In this document: one piece after another, positions 47,467-60,100 of the stretch
Layout: each line of letters starts with the position of its first letter
Numbering within the stretch: position 1 is the first letter of the stretch
Assembly: GCA_024195265.1 (NCBI GenBank)
Contig: JAJLRJ010000008.1
Location: forward strand, 7,344,988 to 7,408,987
From: Dendrophyllia cribrosa
Taxonomy: Eukaryota; Cnidaria; Anthozoa; Scleractinia; Dendrophylliidae
Length of the DNA: 64,000 nucleotides
Direction of reading: 5' to 3'
Notes under the pieces: generated by a model
What the model saw: only the letters and a program-made list of their open reading frames with translations
Databases searched by the model: none
Told to the model about the DNA's origin: nothing
Position numbers and translations under genes: made by a program

Positions 47467-47971
47467 TACAGTTAACGTCTCTCTAAGGACAGGCGGACAC
47501 CCTCGGTACCAGATTTACTGTAAAGAAAACGACAAGGTTACAACCGCCGTTGATCTAAACCAAGACGCGAAAAAGCGAAGGAAGAATACAAGTGACTCAA
47601 CTGATTCCAGTAAAAGGCAGCGCAAATGAATCGTTGTATAACTGACGGGAAAAGTGACTTTACTAGATTGTGTTAAGACATATTGTAAGGTCTGGGTATA
47701 TTTTATTAAAACCACTGTTATCAGATTGCGCTAATTTTTCGGAATTTTAGACCTGTTATAAAATTTCATAAACATCCGGTGTCCGCTTTGAGAGGTCTTT
47801 TGAACCAACATGTTTAAAAAAAGTGTCCGCTGTCCGCCTTAAAGAGATGTCCGCCTTAGAGAGAGTTCAGTTACAGAGAAACAAGTGAAATTCGGCAGGG
47901 ACTAAATTTTCTGTCCGCCTCAAAGAGGTGTCCGCCTTAGAGAGGTGTCCGCTTAGAGAGAGTTGACTGTA
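47467..47971. mobile_element. 505-bp inverted-repeat element, TACAGTTAAC ends
   Basis: TACAGTTAACGTCTCTCTAA with GGCGGACACC is matched by the inverse at the right end (GGTGTCCGCTTAGAGAGAG, TTGACTGTA). The right half repeats TGTCCGCCTTAGAGAG several times. A Lys/Arg-rich tail (KKRRKNTSDSTDSSKRQRK) in the ORF 47432-47629 lies inside and is probably not a host gene. Confidence 0.7.
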
Positions 47972-48339
47972 ATGACCTTTGCTCTAACATAAAATACTCT
48001 AAAGGCACTGAAGGCCGAAATAGCCTGCAAGCAAGCTCTCGGGCTCTGCTGGGGTTGGGGTAGGAGGAGGGGGGAAGGTCATTTCCCTCCCCCAACCCCT
48101 CTTCCCTCCCCCAAACCTCGAGCCCAAGCCCGACAGCTTTAATTTGCGACAGGTTATTAATTGGAAAGTATCAACAAGTGATTCCGCGAAGAGAGCAAAC
48201 AATAATGAAATTTAAGCGATTTTCCTGAAGATACCGGGCAAGGGAAGAACCTTTTTTTTTCAAATTGCAATCCACTTCTAACCGAGACATCCGCAACCAA
48301 AGACACATTTACTGGTATAGTTATGAACTACTTACCGAG

Positions 48340-48560
48340 GTGCAGGTGGCTAGTGGTGGTAAATATCCACCACTGGCCACCAACACTAAGGTGAATACTT
48401 ATTTTAGTACATACTAAAACAGTGAGATCATATGAAACGAAAATGACGCGTTTTAACTCATTTATTCCTGTCAACGATTACAATTTTCGCGCGCAAAATT
48501 GCTTGGAGGTGAATAGCAGTTGCTATTCTGAGATTCAGTAGCCAATCAGAGCGCGCCCAC
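48340..48560. mobile_element. dispersed repeat, inverse of 6313-6550
   Basis: Shares with the complement of 6320-6550 the phrases ACTAAAACAGTGAGAT, AACTCATTTATTCCTGTCAA, CGATTACAATTTTC and GGAGGTGAATAGCA. Confidence 0.75.
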
Positions 48561-48870
48561 AACGCCATCCATAAAACGTTATACTAGGATTAACAAAACT
48601 TGAGCTTAATTTTCAGATTTCATTTGGTTGAAAAATACTGCCTCTTTAAAGTGATACTAAAAATAGAGGATATTGCCCCTTTCATAGTAAGTTTTATTTA
48701 TATCATACTGGTAGTACTCCTAAACAGAAGTGAGAAAAATTCATGAAATGTTACTGTTAACATAAATATGTACAATAAAACGATGTTACTATACAGGAAA
48801 AACTTGAAAACGTACTCAACAAATTAAGCAGATTAAGGTATCATCTCGTAAAAACATAAGTTTGCAGTCC

Positions 48871-49693
48871 TCAGGGTAAAAGGGGTGCCGCATATTCAGC
48901 CGTTAGAGCGTCCGACCGGTGCGCGGAAGATCCATACGAGATAGTTTCCTGTCTGTGGCTGACATGATACTACATTTTAAGTATCGTGTTCTTGTTCCCG
49001 ATTTATCCCCACCCCACCCAGGATAGCAATCATAGAGCGTGACAAGAGACGGAAAATCTCCCATGCATCGAGGTTGAGACCTGAGACTATTAAAGCGGGG
49101 CGGGATGGCGGAAGTGGGAAAAGTACTCAAAATTTCGCATATTGCCAAATAAGGTTTGAGATTCTTTGTTGGCAACATGTTGATGTTTGGCAACATCCGC
49201 ACGTGAGTTAAATTTTTATATTATACACTTTGTTTTCCTCCTTCCTTAGACTATAAATCTTTCCTTCTCTCTTTCTTTTTAATTCCTTCTCTTAGACTGT
49301 CAGCATAACCTCAAAGTACTCGACGTTTCATTGTTTCTCGACATTTTAAGAGCAGAATAATTGGAAGTTCTCCACTATATTGAGACTGCACATAGCTTGA
49401 ACATCACACGCACTCAAGGTATGAGGTGAAAGGGTAGCGTCCAATATTTCTGCTTTGTGCGCCGTCTTGCGTTCGCTTTCCAAAATCTCGTCGCTGCGCG
49501 TTTTATCTTCGCGTTCGCATTCTTTTTTTAATTATCTGAGAACCATAATAGACACACCGGACTACACAGTCTGTTCACAATATCAATATTGTCTATTAAT
49601 TATTAGGAAATAAAGGGCTGTATTTTCCCTCCCTTTTTTCTTCTTTTTCCGTTGTGACCTCCCCGCTATTTACAGCGGTCTTACCCAAAGCGA
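48871..49693. other. no gene seen
   Basis: Short frames only; no splice-bounded exon or inverted-repeat element recognised. Confidence 0.3.
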
Positions 49694-49892
49694 TATAAAA
49701 GGAGTCACCTCAAGGAATAAATTATCACTTCGAGAAAGAAGTTGTCCGGTGCAACTAGCCATTGCTGAACAAGCACAGCAAAATCAAGTTCCCCAAGTTC
49801 CACAACTTCAAGTTCCTCAAGCGCAGCAGCCTGCTCCCGTTGCTTAAGAGAACGTTAACCCGCCTGCTGCTCCTGGCGCCCCCCAATAGGTA
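49694..49892 (+). pseudogene. Gln/Pro-rich coding fragment, probably element-derived
   Basis: A plus-strand frame reads AIAEQAQQNQVPQVPQLQVP and then AQQPAPVA before a stop, followed by PPAAPGAP in the same style. It immediately precedes the 119-bp minisatellite and the T-rich tract, so it may be the start of a decayed retroelement. No protease, reverse transcriptase or integrase motif was found. Confidence 0.25.
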
Positions 49893-49979
49893 ATTTTCTT
49901 GCCTTTTCTTTATTCCCGTTCCGGTGGTTTCTTCCTTCGCCCGCGTGTCATTTATTTCATCGTCATCCGTCTCTGGCTT

Positions 49980-50725
49980 ATTGTATTGTTTATGGCTCCA
50001 GAGCAGAAGTTGTTTACGGCATTTTGGTATTTTCCTGACTCTGTCGAGCGTTTTGTTAGTTCCAGGGACGAAAATTGCTAAATTGCTCGTTCCCCTGGTA
50101 TTGTATTGTTTGTGGCTCCAGAGCAGAAGTTGTTTACGGCATTTTGGCATTTTCCTGACTCTGTCGAGCGTTTTCTTAGTTACAGGGACGCAAATTGCTA
50201 AATTACTCGTTCCCTGGTATTGTATTGTTTGTGGCTCCAGAGCAGAAGTTAATTACGGCATTTTGGTATTTTCCTGACTCTGTCGAGCGTTTTCTTAAGT
50301 TGCAGGGACGCAAATTGCTAAATTACTCGTTCCCTGGTATTGTATTGTTTGTGGCTCCAGAGCAGAAGTTAATTACGGCATTTTGGTATTTTCCTGACTC
50401 TGTCGAGCGTTTCGTTAGTTCCACGGACGCAAATTTGCTATTACTCGTTCCCTGGTATTGTATTGTTTGTGGCTCCAGAGCAGAAGTTGTTTACGGCATT
50501 TTTGGTATTTTCCTGCCTCTGTCGAGCGTTTTTTCTTAGTTACAGCGACGCAATTTGCCTAATTACTTGTTCCCTGGTATTGCATGTATTGTTTGTGGCT
50601 CCAGAGCAGAAGTTTTTAAAAAGTCTTTTGTTTCCTGACTCTGTTGAGCGTTTTGCATGTTAGTTACAGGGACGCAATCCCTGATATTGTTTTGTTTGTG
50701 GCTCCAGAGCAGAAGTGTTCATTAC
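49980..50725. repeat. 119-bp minisatellite, about 6 copies
   Basis: Units begin TATTGTTTGTGGCTCCAGAG at about 49981, 50101, 50220, 50340, 50458, 50588 and 50692 and include TTTCCTGACTCTGTCGAGCG. Early units are near-identical; later ones degrade by indels. ORFs across it on both strands are products of the repeat. Confidence 0.92.
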
Positions 50726-51509
50726 GGTTTGTTGGTTACATATACTCGTATCTGTTTTATCTTGCTTACTGGTAAATTATTTATCTGTTTTCCGCTATAT
50801 TTGTTCGTTTCCTGCTGCCTACTTGTTTTCGGCTATTTATTTAATTGCTTTCTGTTTTGTTCAATGTTTGGCGCCTCTAGCCCCATGGCTTAAGTTTGTT
50901 TTGCGGGAATTTTCTATCTCAATCCTATGTCTGGGTGTTATTTCGTTGTCAGGCAGTATCCTGGTTGTGCAAGTATATTTTTTGTGTTAATGCAGTTAAA
51001 GTTGTTTTTTATTATAGGTTATAATTTTCGCTATATTTTTGCCTATGCGTATTTTGTTTTGTCTCGATTTTATTTCTTCTCCGTTTTGCTTCTCGTTTTG
51101 TTTTATTGTGTCATGCTGCGTCTATGGATTTATTTGTTGTATGGCCGTTTTTGTTTCCTGGCCTTGTTTAAGGTTTTAATTATCACGTTTTGGCTTATTC
51201 TATTCAGCCTCTATTGTTCTTTGCCCCTTGTTTTTAGCCCCCTTTTTCACCGCTGCTATCCTTTTGCACCTCCTTTATTCTGTATTTACATATATCCTTG
51301 TTCCCTTTGCTTCAAGCCTATTTTCCTTTACGCGTGTTTATGTTTCGCCTTCCTTTATTCCCTTACTCTTGGAATGACTGTTTGGAACGGGAATCTTATT
51401 CCCGCTCGGATTACTGGGGCTCCAAGCTGTCATTCCCTGAGTCCCGTCGCGCTTGCCCCTTTTACCCTCTCACACGCCTTTTCTTTTGTCTTTCCCTTGT
51501 AGCCTCCCA
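50726..51509. other. T-rich tract without a supported gene
   Basis: Strong T excess on the plus strand. Long frames here (for example 50927-51502) look like membrane proteins only because T-rich codons encode Phe, Leu, Tyr and Val. Confidence 0.5.
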
Positions 51510-52154
51510 TTAAGGGGGGTGAAACTTAACTACAAGGTGGTTGCTATGGAAGAGTTCCAAACGTCATATAATGAGTTTCTTTACTTCCTCGGCTATGATG
51601 TTTGGTCACGTTCATTCTGTTAATGGTACCATTAAATTTCATAAGTCACAGCCATATTTGGTAAGTCACGTGACCAGAACATAAAAACCCTTAAAACTCA
51701 AACATCTTACATTTTTTTCCAATAAAACTAATGTCAACGGCTTAAGAACATCCTAATAAAAAATCTGTAGCATGGATTTGTTAAAATTCACGTAATTGAA
51801 AAAGCTATGACGTCATAAAGGTGTATTTTGATACATTTTCTTTAATAACTTTCCTGTTTTTTCGCCTAACGGTAATTCCATGCTACAGATTTTTAAAAAA
51901 GTTGAATTGCTTATGATTCGGCAAAAAAATCAGATTTTTATCTCGTTTCCTTTGAGTTTTTACGCTTTTTCATTCTTACGCGCGGTTGGGGACTGGCACT
52001 AGTTACGCATGTGCAATGTCGATTTAGTGATGTCTTGTGTTCAGTTTCATAGTTCCCACCACATTAGCAGTTTATGACACGTGAGAAATGCTAACCATGA
52101 AATAATGTCCCTAGCAACGACTCCAAAACTGTAGTTAAGTTTCTCCCCCCTTAA
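51510..52154. mobile_element. 645-bp TTAA-flanked inverted-repeat transposon
   Basis: TTAA on both sides. The ends TTAAGGGGGGTGAAACTTAA and the inverse of the right end agree, continuing with CTACA and GTTGCTA. TTAA target sites are typical of piggyBac and Kolobok groups. No transposase. It splits a region whose two halves carry GTCATTCCCTGAGTC (51430) and its inverse (52276). Confidence 0.8.
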
Positions 52155-52434
52155 GCGCCTTCTAGTCGGTCATTTTTTCCATTCCATACTGGGAGATGTC
52201 GGATGATTTCAACCCTATTAGCCATTCTGCTCCCCACCTGCGTTGGGTTGATTATAGGGGTATGCCTTTAGACGTGACTCAGGGAATGACAGAGCCCTGC
52301 AACAAGCATATTTCTTCACGGCTCCTCTAGCGTCCTCTCCCCCAAAACGTCCCCTACCCCAGTTATAGGCGTGTTTTAGAATGGGACAGGACTCTGTGTT
52401 GGCCCCACTACTGCTTCTTTTAGTCTGGGGTCTC

Positions 52435-52555
52435 TTATAGTTTAGTATGGGTATTTTAAATTGGGGTCCTTAGTTTAGTGTGGGTATTTTATGTTGGGGT
52501 CCTTAGTTTAGTCTGGGTGTTTAAGATTGCGGTCCTTAGTCAAGTCTCGGTTGTT
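52435..52555. repeat. 36-bp tandem repeat, about 3.5 copies
   Basis: Unit with TTAGTTTAGTNTGGGTATTT and GGGGTCC, slightly diverged. Confidence 0.8.
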
Positions 52556-53123
52556 TGTGTTACGGGGAACCCGTTTGCATCTTTTCTGTGGCCGCCATTC
52601 TTCCATAACTCAAAGGAGTATGGGTAAGACCGGTGTAAATAGGATACTATTCAGGCTTGATTTCCGCTTCTTATATTTACTGCTCTTTGGATGAGCGCGG
52701 GCTCATTTCCCGATAAGCTGTCCACCGCTCTCTCGCGTAACTTTTTTTTGCTTGCGATTCATCCCAGAAACAATAAATAAATTGCCTTAAGGCTAAGCAA
52801 ATTCTCTTCAACACAACACAACGGTTTAGATCAGACCTAACATGATTAGCGCTCAAAACTAGAAAGCTTTTTCGTCTTCAACTTATTGGGACTCGTCAGC
52901 GCGCCGAAGCTGAAACACAATGAGACGCAGTGACGTTTCACCTATCTTATGCTCAGATGTGACGCTAGTCATTCTACAAGGAGAGCAAAGAGAGAGAGAG
53001 AAAGAGGATTGCTCATCAGTCACGCCACATATTGGGGAGGATAGTTTGGCCATTCATATCAGTTTAGAGTGCTAATCATGTCAGGTCGAGCTAACCGTGG
53101 TGTTCTTTCAAAGAATTACCGGC

Positions 53124-53190
53124 GGGGGGGGGGGGGGGGGGGGGGAGGGGGAGGGGGAAGGGGGGAGGGGGAGAGGGGAGGAGGGGAGGA
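53124..53190. repeat. poly-G and G-rich tract
   Basis: 22 Gs followed by GGGGGA-type runs. It belongs to a set of G runs in this window (31833-31856, 44461-44481, 46110-46122, 47356-47375; a C run at 28463-28482). Confidence 0.9.
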
Positions 53191-53304
53191 GTAAACTAAC
53201 GGGGGGAATCGTCGTGCTTTTTTTAATTTAGGGGTTAAAATTCGTGGTTTGTTACCACTAAGGGAGTTTGAATCGAAAATAACCACTGTCGGAGTTATTC
53301 TGAT

Positions 53305-53502
53305 ACCAGTAATAAAAATTTAAATTCTCATTTCTAGTCCTATACATTTCCTATAGAAGTAGTGGGGAGAAATTGTTCGGATATCAAGAGAACTTATCTT
53401 GTGTGATCGTGTCCTTAATTCTCATGACCTTTTTGATCGATAAGGCATTAATATTACAAGGAGAAATTTGATGCTGATCACTCTTAGGGCTTAAAGGGTT
53501 AA
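53305..53502. mobile_element. second copy of the 208-bp MITE
   Basis: Nearly the same interior as 4593-4800 (GAAGTAGTGGGGAGAAATTG, GAGAAATTTGATGCTGATCA, TTAGGGCTTAAAGGGTTAA); its left TTAACCC end is lost. Confidence 0.8.
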
Positions 53503-54038
53503 GGTATTAAACCAGAAGAATATGCTGATACGAACAAATTTTCAAAAAGAATGGTATCTGTTAAGGGTTAACATTAATGTGAGCCGAGCCACACACACAC
53601 AAAACGGGTTTCTGGTTCCATTTAGGTGTTCCTTTCCCTCGTCAATTTTACATGGCAGTCTTCCCAGGAATTTTTTGCTTCATCCCAGTGTAAATCTACG
53701 GTCAAATTATAACTATAAGGAAGCACACTGCACCATCCCGTCAGTATGGCCATTACCTTACGCATGCGCACAACCATACTACCCTGGTAGTGGCAGCCAT
53801 CGGCAGTTGTTTCGTCTTGGTTAGGACTCATCAGCATGGCGTAGCATCAGCATAACCTGGCGTAGGGGTCTCATATAAAATCATCGAGCCCGTCAATTTA
53901 CCACCAAAGCGGATACATTAAGCATTAAGTACCAGCTCCACATAGGCCCATGTGGTAGCTGTTGGCTGGGGACCGCAAAACAGTCCTTGGCATGCGAAAA
54001 TAAATCTGCGGTAAAATAAATCTACGGTGTTGCGCTGT

Positions 54039-54114
54039 TAGCCTGCGCGCAGACGTATCCAATTTCCTTGTTCCCCGCGGAAAACGGAAACCAGATACGT
54101 CTGCTCGCAGGCTA
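54039..54114. mobile_element. 76-bp hairpin MITE, TAGCCTGCGCGCAGACGTAT ends
   Basis: TAGCCTGCGCGCAGACGTAT and its near inverse close a short element. The inside CCGCGGAAAACGGAAA partly pairs with TTTCCTTGTTCCCC. Confidence 0.8.
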
Positions 54115-54577
54115 CTGCGCTGCTAGCACTGTATAACTAGCCTCAACTGCCAATCAGATCATGGCTATAGCTTTACTCTATATTTGGATAACCTGTGCGA
54201 AGATTTCTAATGCACTTAACAGCGTTAATTACTTCCTCAGGGAAATAAGGAAATTAATTGAAAGTAAGGAAATTTTCCCTACGAGGAACTCCACACTCAG
54301 ATATGATCTGCTCCACACATATGTGCTCCTGGCTGGACACTTAACGTTTGCATTAATAAGACAGATCTGTATCGTTTGATTTTTCTGGGGTTGGCGCGCC
54401 GTATAATTATCATAATTTTAAAGAAACTGTCATGAGATTACTGTAATTATGCATAGTTGATGTTGAACAGGACACCGTTGTATATCAAATTGAGACCAGG
54501 TGATTGGCTACTTAAAATTGATTTCGGTTTTAAAATATTTAGCTTCGGTCGCGTCCTTCCAGATCAAGAGAGGGACG

Positions 54578-54585
54578 CTATAACT
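54578..54585 (+). promoter_or_regulatory. weak TATA-like element before the mini-exon gene
   Basis: TATAACTG stands about 70 bp before the ATG at 54653. No stronger element is seen. Confidence 0.2.
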
Positions 54586-54652
54586 GAACGTGCATTCAGA
54601 AGAACAAGTTTGATTTAACGCTTGATCATTGATAAGTAGCTCTCTCCACAAA

Positions 54653-54743
54653 ATGTTGTGCGGTCGATTCATTTTGATTTTAATGATCGCGTTGGTCTCT
54701 GCGCGCCCGTCGCCAGAGCTTAGCCTGGAAGACATCGAGAAAG
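54653..54743 (+). CDS. mini-exon gene, exon 1: signal peptide
   Basis: 91 nt. MLCGRFILILMIALVSARP, then SPELSLEDIEK. Likely signal cleavage after VSA. Donor GTGAGT, phase 1. The ATG at 54653 is chosen because the frame upstream is closed by a nearby stop and has no ATG. Confidence 0.85.
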
Positions 54744-57073
54744 GTGAGTCGTTAAAAGCCATAGCCTCAAGTTTAAAACTCTTAGATTGTAGAAAACGAA
54801 AGAACTACGACTCATAAAACGGGGGAAAAGGATGTTCTTCCTTCATCTTTTATTTCGGTGTTACCACGCTCATTTTGCTCGTTGTATCATTGTCTGAGGG
54901 CTGTAAAACAGCACAACAGTTGTCTTTGTTTTAATATCACAAGGCGCATGCAAGCTTAATTATCTGAAATTGTCTAAAAATAATTTAGAATTATCTCGCT
55001 TATATATCGCTATACGACGTCGATGATTTTGCTTTCTCTCAATTTCATTTTGTTTCAAATTTGTTGGTCTATTAAGATGAATACGTGTTGTAAAGACATT
55101 TTTTCCAAAAGAATATTATATTAATTCCTATCATACAGGCTTGGTTTCCTCCTGCGAGTTACGTTAACATTACAGACCAAGCGGCTCATTTGACTTGAAT
55201 ATATGTTGCACTGTTTGCTTAGAGATATTTGAAGTTACAACTTATAGCATTATTAAGGAGATATTAAACTTGTGTTTGAAGGTGAAGGCAAAAATCGGGC
55301 GCAATCTGTCCGTTTATTTAAAAATACATTACATTTTTAAAATACAGCGGAAATAGTCGCGGCCTGTTTATTAACACATTGTGCCGCAACGAAGGCATAC
55401 AACTCATGAAATCATGAGGAAATCGTCACAATGAATCCAAACAAAGGCAAACTGTAAAATGTAGTTAAATATTTTTCTCAGTATCAGTATTTTTCTTAGT
55501 TGTGACCACTGCGCGGAAAAACAATTTCTCAGTTATCACCTTTGACCTGCGAGGAACGCGCGCGGGATATAATTACAACGCGTGGTCATCCACGCATTCT
55601 GATAGGCCCACAAGTAAAGGCGAGGGAAGGCGAGGCACATTCTAGTATGCAATACGTATGTACTTTAGTCTATCTCTCAACTTAAAAACATTCAGACAAA
55701 AAATTTTTGTCTTCGCTATGAAAACTATGATTACCGCCCAGCGCTTACCGCAAAGTGAGCAAAATATTTTGTATTACTAAGGACGGGAAGATTTTGAATT
55801 GCGTCAGTGAGGCTTATGTCTTGTCTAGCACCAAATATAAACACAAATGTTTATGTTGTTTACAGAAGTCCATTTGTAAAGCTATTTAGTTTCTAACGTT
55901 GCTGTAGCAAGGTCAACATTACAAAACCTAAAATAAATCTTACTGTTGTAATTCCGATGTACAGTTTGGTTCAGTTGCAGAGTTTTTTTTGTTATCCTTC
56001 AATCTTGGGCTCGAACATGATAAATCTTGGGAGTAGTAAAACATAGCTTAAGCTAAAGATATTTGTAATGTCAATTTTATCATCTAATCTGTTTAACTTA
56101 TATCCATGCCCGAGAGCATTGTTGATTTTACACACGCCAAGAAAAATATACTCGTCTAAGGGATACAAGCTTTTGCATCTATGTCGTCATTCGTGCCGAT
56201 GATGTAAATAACATTTAATTCTAAAAGAACATAAGTATTGTCCCGACATTACATATGTATGGTCGGCTTTAGGTTTCAATTTCGCGTTATTTAAATTTTG
56301 TTGAGAAAATTCCAATGACCAAACCAGGCTGGTTGTAATTACATTCAGTTCCTAAACCTCCTTTTATACCCTATCCTAGCTCAGGAACTTCACTTTTTAG
56401 AATTTCGCTGGAAAATATTCGTGGATACAATGTAGTCAATAAATTGAGTAAGATAAAACTAAATTCTCGTGTTTCATTCCCCCACCGACGCAGCACCACA
56501 GTTTCTCTAGAAACTAACCCAATTCATCTAGAAAGAAAGCGTTCTCTTCATAGATGACTCTCTCATAACAGCTAACTTCAGCAAAAGTATTTTAAATATA
56601 GGTTTTACAAAGCTTACAAAAACGCACAAAGTTTTGGATCTTATTTAGTTTATTGTCTTTTTTTTATTCATACATTTTTATGAAAGGACTTAACTTGTCA
56701 TTACTGCTGAAAATGTGTACGCCATGCCAAAATGTACGTTCGCAGGATTGTCATTTGCGATTAATGTGTAAAGAAATTGTCTTTGTACATTTGCACAGTC
56801 TTCGTTTGTTCATGTTGTATTTCAATATTCTTTGTATTTCATTGAATATTTTTTCCGAGTGATACTTTAGATTGCCTCCTCCACTTTTTGTAACCTCCTA
56901 CGCTGACGTTCTTTGGTTTTATCGCAAAGGAAATTACTTCCTTGCTCCCTGTTTTTGACTCGTACAACGTTTCCTCTGTTTCCGACCGAATCCAAGATGG
57001 CGACGAAAACTTAGCGTTCGCTCTCCCCCCTTCCCTCAACACTGACCCTCGCTCCCCCGGGATGGATTGTAAA

Positions 57074-57149
<76 letters not shown>

Positions 57150-60100
57150 ACGTAGAAATTGCAATACGTTTCCTTGTATTAGTTTAGTGTACACGAAGAT
57201 ATCCTGCACGCGACAAGAAAGTGCTGAATAGTAGGATGTTATTGCAGCCTCTTTGTTTGTTTTTTATGCAGTGCGAATATATAGTGTAAAATTGCGCTTT
57301 TTTGCTTATTTGTGCATAAAGTGAAAAATCCATGTTGTTCTATGTGGCATATATGTTCGCTTCTCGCGTAAGTGCACGGTCATATTTTTGAGGAACTTTT
57401 AAACCTTTACCCTCGTAGAAATTTTACTTGGAATGTGCATATGTAATGTGTAATTTGTTTTTCAGAACTTGAGCAGTTAACCGCACATGAGAATGATGCT
57501 TCAGGTAATGAAGGCTTTTAGCGACAGAAATGAACAAGACTTTATCCCTTGATAAATAAAAAAAACCTTCCAGTCTCTCCTTTTACGCCCATCCGAAATG
57601 TGTCGGTTAGGAAATAAGGTCCAACTTTAGAATAGTTTTTACCCCTCCTCCTAAAAAATAACAAATAAGAGGGATAAAAATTATATTATTTATAAGTGTC
57701 AACGTGCCCTTAGTGTGATAATAATTCAGGAGAATTAGGCTACATTTAGGTGTAGTACTACTCTCACTGCATACATAATTAGCCCGTAGCACGGGAAGAT
57801 TTAAATCAGTTAAATTCCGTCCTGCCGGGCCTGCGTGCTGCCGCGCATGATGCCTTGCGGCCCTTGCTTCAAATAGCTCGGTTTTAGCCGCTTCCTGGCT
57901 CGGTGAAAGTGGCGTTTAAGTTTCGCCCCTCCCACCTCCCCTGGTGGCGGTTGGCTTCGCCTTTGCGCTATGTTCGGCACACCTATTGCCCTAACAGTCG
58001 CGGCATCTTTCCATAACTTAGTTCTCCGTGACGGTGTAATAGGTGTGCAGTGAGGATATTTTACTATACTGCTTTATATATATCCCTCTGCGATTTTAAG
58101 ACATTGCGTCACTTCTTACTTCTGTTGTTTTTAGACGCAACGTCAAAAAGGACGAGTGATGAGGCCACATCAACGAAAGCCGAAGACGCCGCGAAAAAGA
58201 CAGAGTCTGGTAAATTCTAGAGTTCTATATTTATAATTTCCAAACTGCGAGAAGTCCCACTTTTCAGGTAGTTAAGATTAACAGGTATTTAAAATGAAAA
58301 TTAGAGCCTATGCGAAAAGCAAGTTAGACTGCAAAAAGACGGTTTTCTCTTTCCCGAAGCACGAAACGCTTATTTTTTTCAAAACCGCTGCCGCCTTAGC
58401 ATTCCTTCCGCTTTTCGGCAGACTCGCGAAAAAGTTCGGACTGCCCTGCAGTCTAAAGCAAGTTTATTTGGCGCCATAATGAAAGGCTACGTGTAGGTCA
58501 ACGGTTTTTACGTCACTGCATCTTCGCTTTTCGAAGTTGTTCTTCCTTCCTATCGATGCTATGCACTGGAACTCTACTTATCGAATTTTCAGTGTAAATC
58601 TCGAAAATTTTTTTTGGGATTTTTGACGGTTTTGAAAGTCAAATTTGTTTAATTTTATCTTCAGAAGTGCCCAAGGAACTTACAGCTAACTCTAGAGAAG
58701 TCCCCAAAGAAAAGCTTGAAACTTTGGAAAAGAGTGAGTGTATTAATATTACTTGTATATAGGTAAACTGTTCAGTTGCGTACTCATGCCAGATTCAAAT
58801 AATTACTCTGGCCAATCACATGTAGCCGGAACCAAGCACAGGAAAACGCGTGCGAGTAAGTCTTGATTGGTTTTGGTTTTACTTCTGATTGGTTGAAAAG
58901 GTGACTCGAATATCTGCTGTGAAACTAAATTATAATAACTCTGATTGTATTCTAGCCGTATCAGGGACTGAACAAAAGAAAGATGCAACAGAAGATACAA
59001 AAGCCGACACAGATAAAAAGGCGACAGATAGTAAGTAAAATGAACGATCGAATCTTATAGTTAACATTTCACAATTAGTTTCATTTCTATGTACAGTAAA
59101 GTGCTGCTTTAAGCCCAAGCCAGACGAGAACGAGAGCTGACGAGAGTTGAAATTCTCGCTCTGGTTTGGCCTGAGGCTTCGTCCACACTACGCCGGATAA
59201 ATTTGAAAACGCAACAAAAGTTTTCCGTCCACACTGAAACGCCTAGCCGGAGTTTTCAACCTAAACCACTCTGGAGACACTGGAGAGCGTTTTTGAAAAG
59301 TTCCGTTTTCAAAATGTTCTCCGTCCACACTAAAACGCATTCAAATTTATTAACTTTGAAGAGGGTTTTCGAAAAGTTTCATTTTCGGTCGTTTTCGGTG
59401 AACATTGATTTATCCGGATTAGTGTGGAGGGTAGGCTCAACCGTGAGGATCAAAAGTTACGTTTCCACCTGTCCTTTACAACGCATTGATATTGTCAAAT
59501 AGTATTGTACATAGCGGCTCAAATTTGCTACTTTTTAAAAGGGTTTCAAAATACTAATATCCTAATAAAGTTGCCTACTACAATCGAAAAGTAAGATCTT
59601 AGATTGTAGTTTAAAAGTCGGGACATACTAACCGACAGGTCGTAGAGGCATATAATAGTAATAATTTAATGATTTCTATTGCTCAACTAGCACATTACAA
59701 TAATATGAAATTTACTAATTACTTAGCATAAATAATAGTAAATGGTATTGACATTGCTTAAATATGTTTACAATCAACTAAAACTCAAATAATATAAGAA
59801 AGAACAATTAACAGCAAAAAGCTTGCATAAAAAGATAGGCCTTCACGTGACGTTTCAACTGACTAATATTGTCCAATCCGTGTCCAACACAGGGGCTGCG
59901 ACAGCGAAGGCGCTGTCAACTTGTGTATTTGCGCTAAAAAAAAGAGTTACGTTTTCAAATTTATCCGGTTTAGTGCACTACGCCGGATAAATTTGAAAAC
60001 GCAAATTTGAAAACGCAACGGGTTCTGAAACTCTCATAAGCTCTCCACGACTCGAAGAGTTTGAATCTCTTCCTCTCGCTTAGGGTTAACTCTCAGGTAC

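Larger units (their letters stand above)
46000..48870. repeat. three-copy tandem duplication of about 0.6 kb, third copy split
   Basis: Copy 1 about 46000-46600, copy 2 about 46605-47265, copy 3 about 47270-47400 plus 48670-48870. Shared phrases: GTTTGTCGCT..GTGGTTA, TATTTTAGAAT, CCTCCTCT, GGGAAAACCTCAAAACCGCC, TTCCTTACCGGACA, TTGTTCAAACAAA, CTTGAAAACGTAC. Each holds a G-rich tract at the same place. In copy 3 about 1.27 kb intervenes, including the transposon at 47467-47971. Confidence 0.8.

Noticed and set aside
47432..47629. 65-codon ORF with a Lys/Arg-rich tail
   Set aside because: Most of it lies within the TACAGTTAAC-ended transposon and no splice or poly(A) signals support a host gene.
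49755..50150. 131-codon minus-strand frame with a repeated KCRKQLLLWSHKQYN word
   Set aside because: It is the antisense reading of the 119-bp minisatellite.
50927..51502. 191-codon frame resembling a multi-pass membrane protein
   Set aside because: The DNA is strongly T-rich, which makes any frame rich in Phe, Leu, Val and Tyr. No conserved motif, and it overlaps other frames of the same character.
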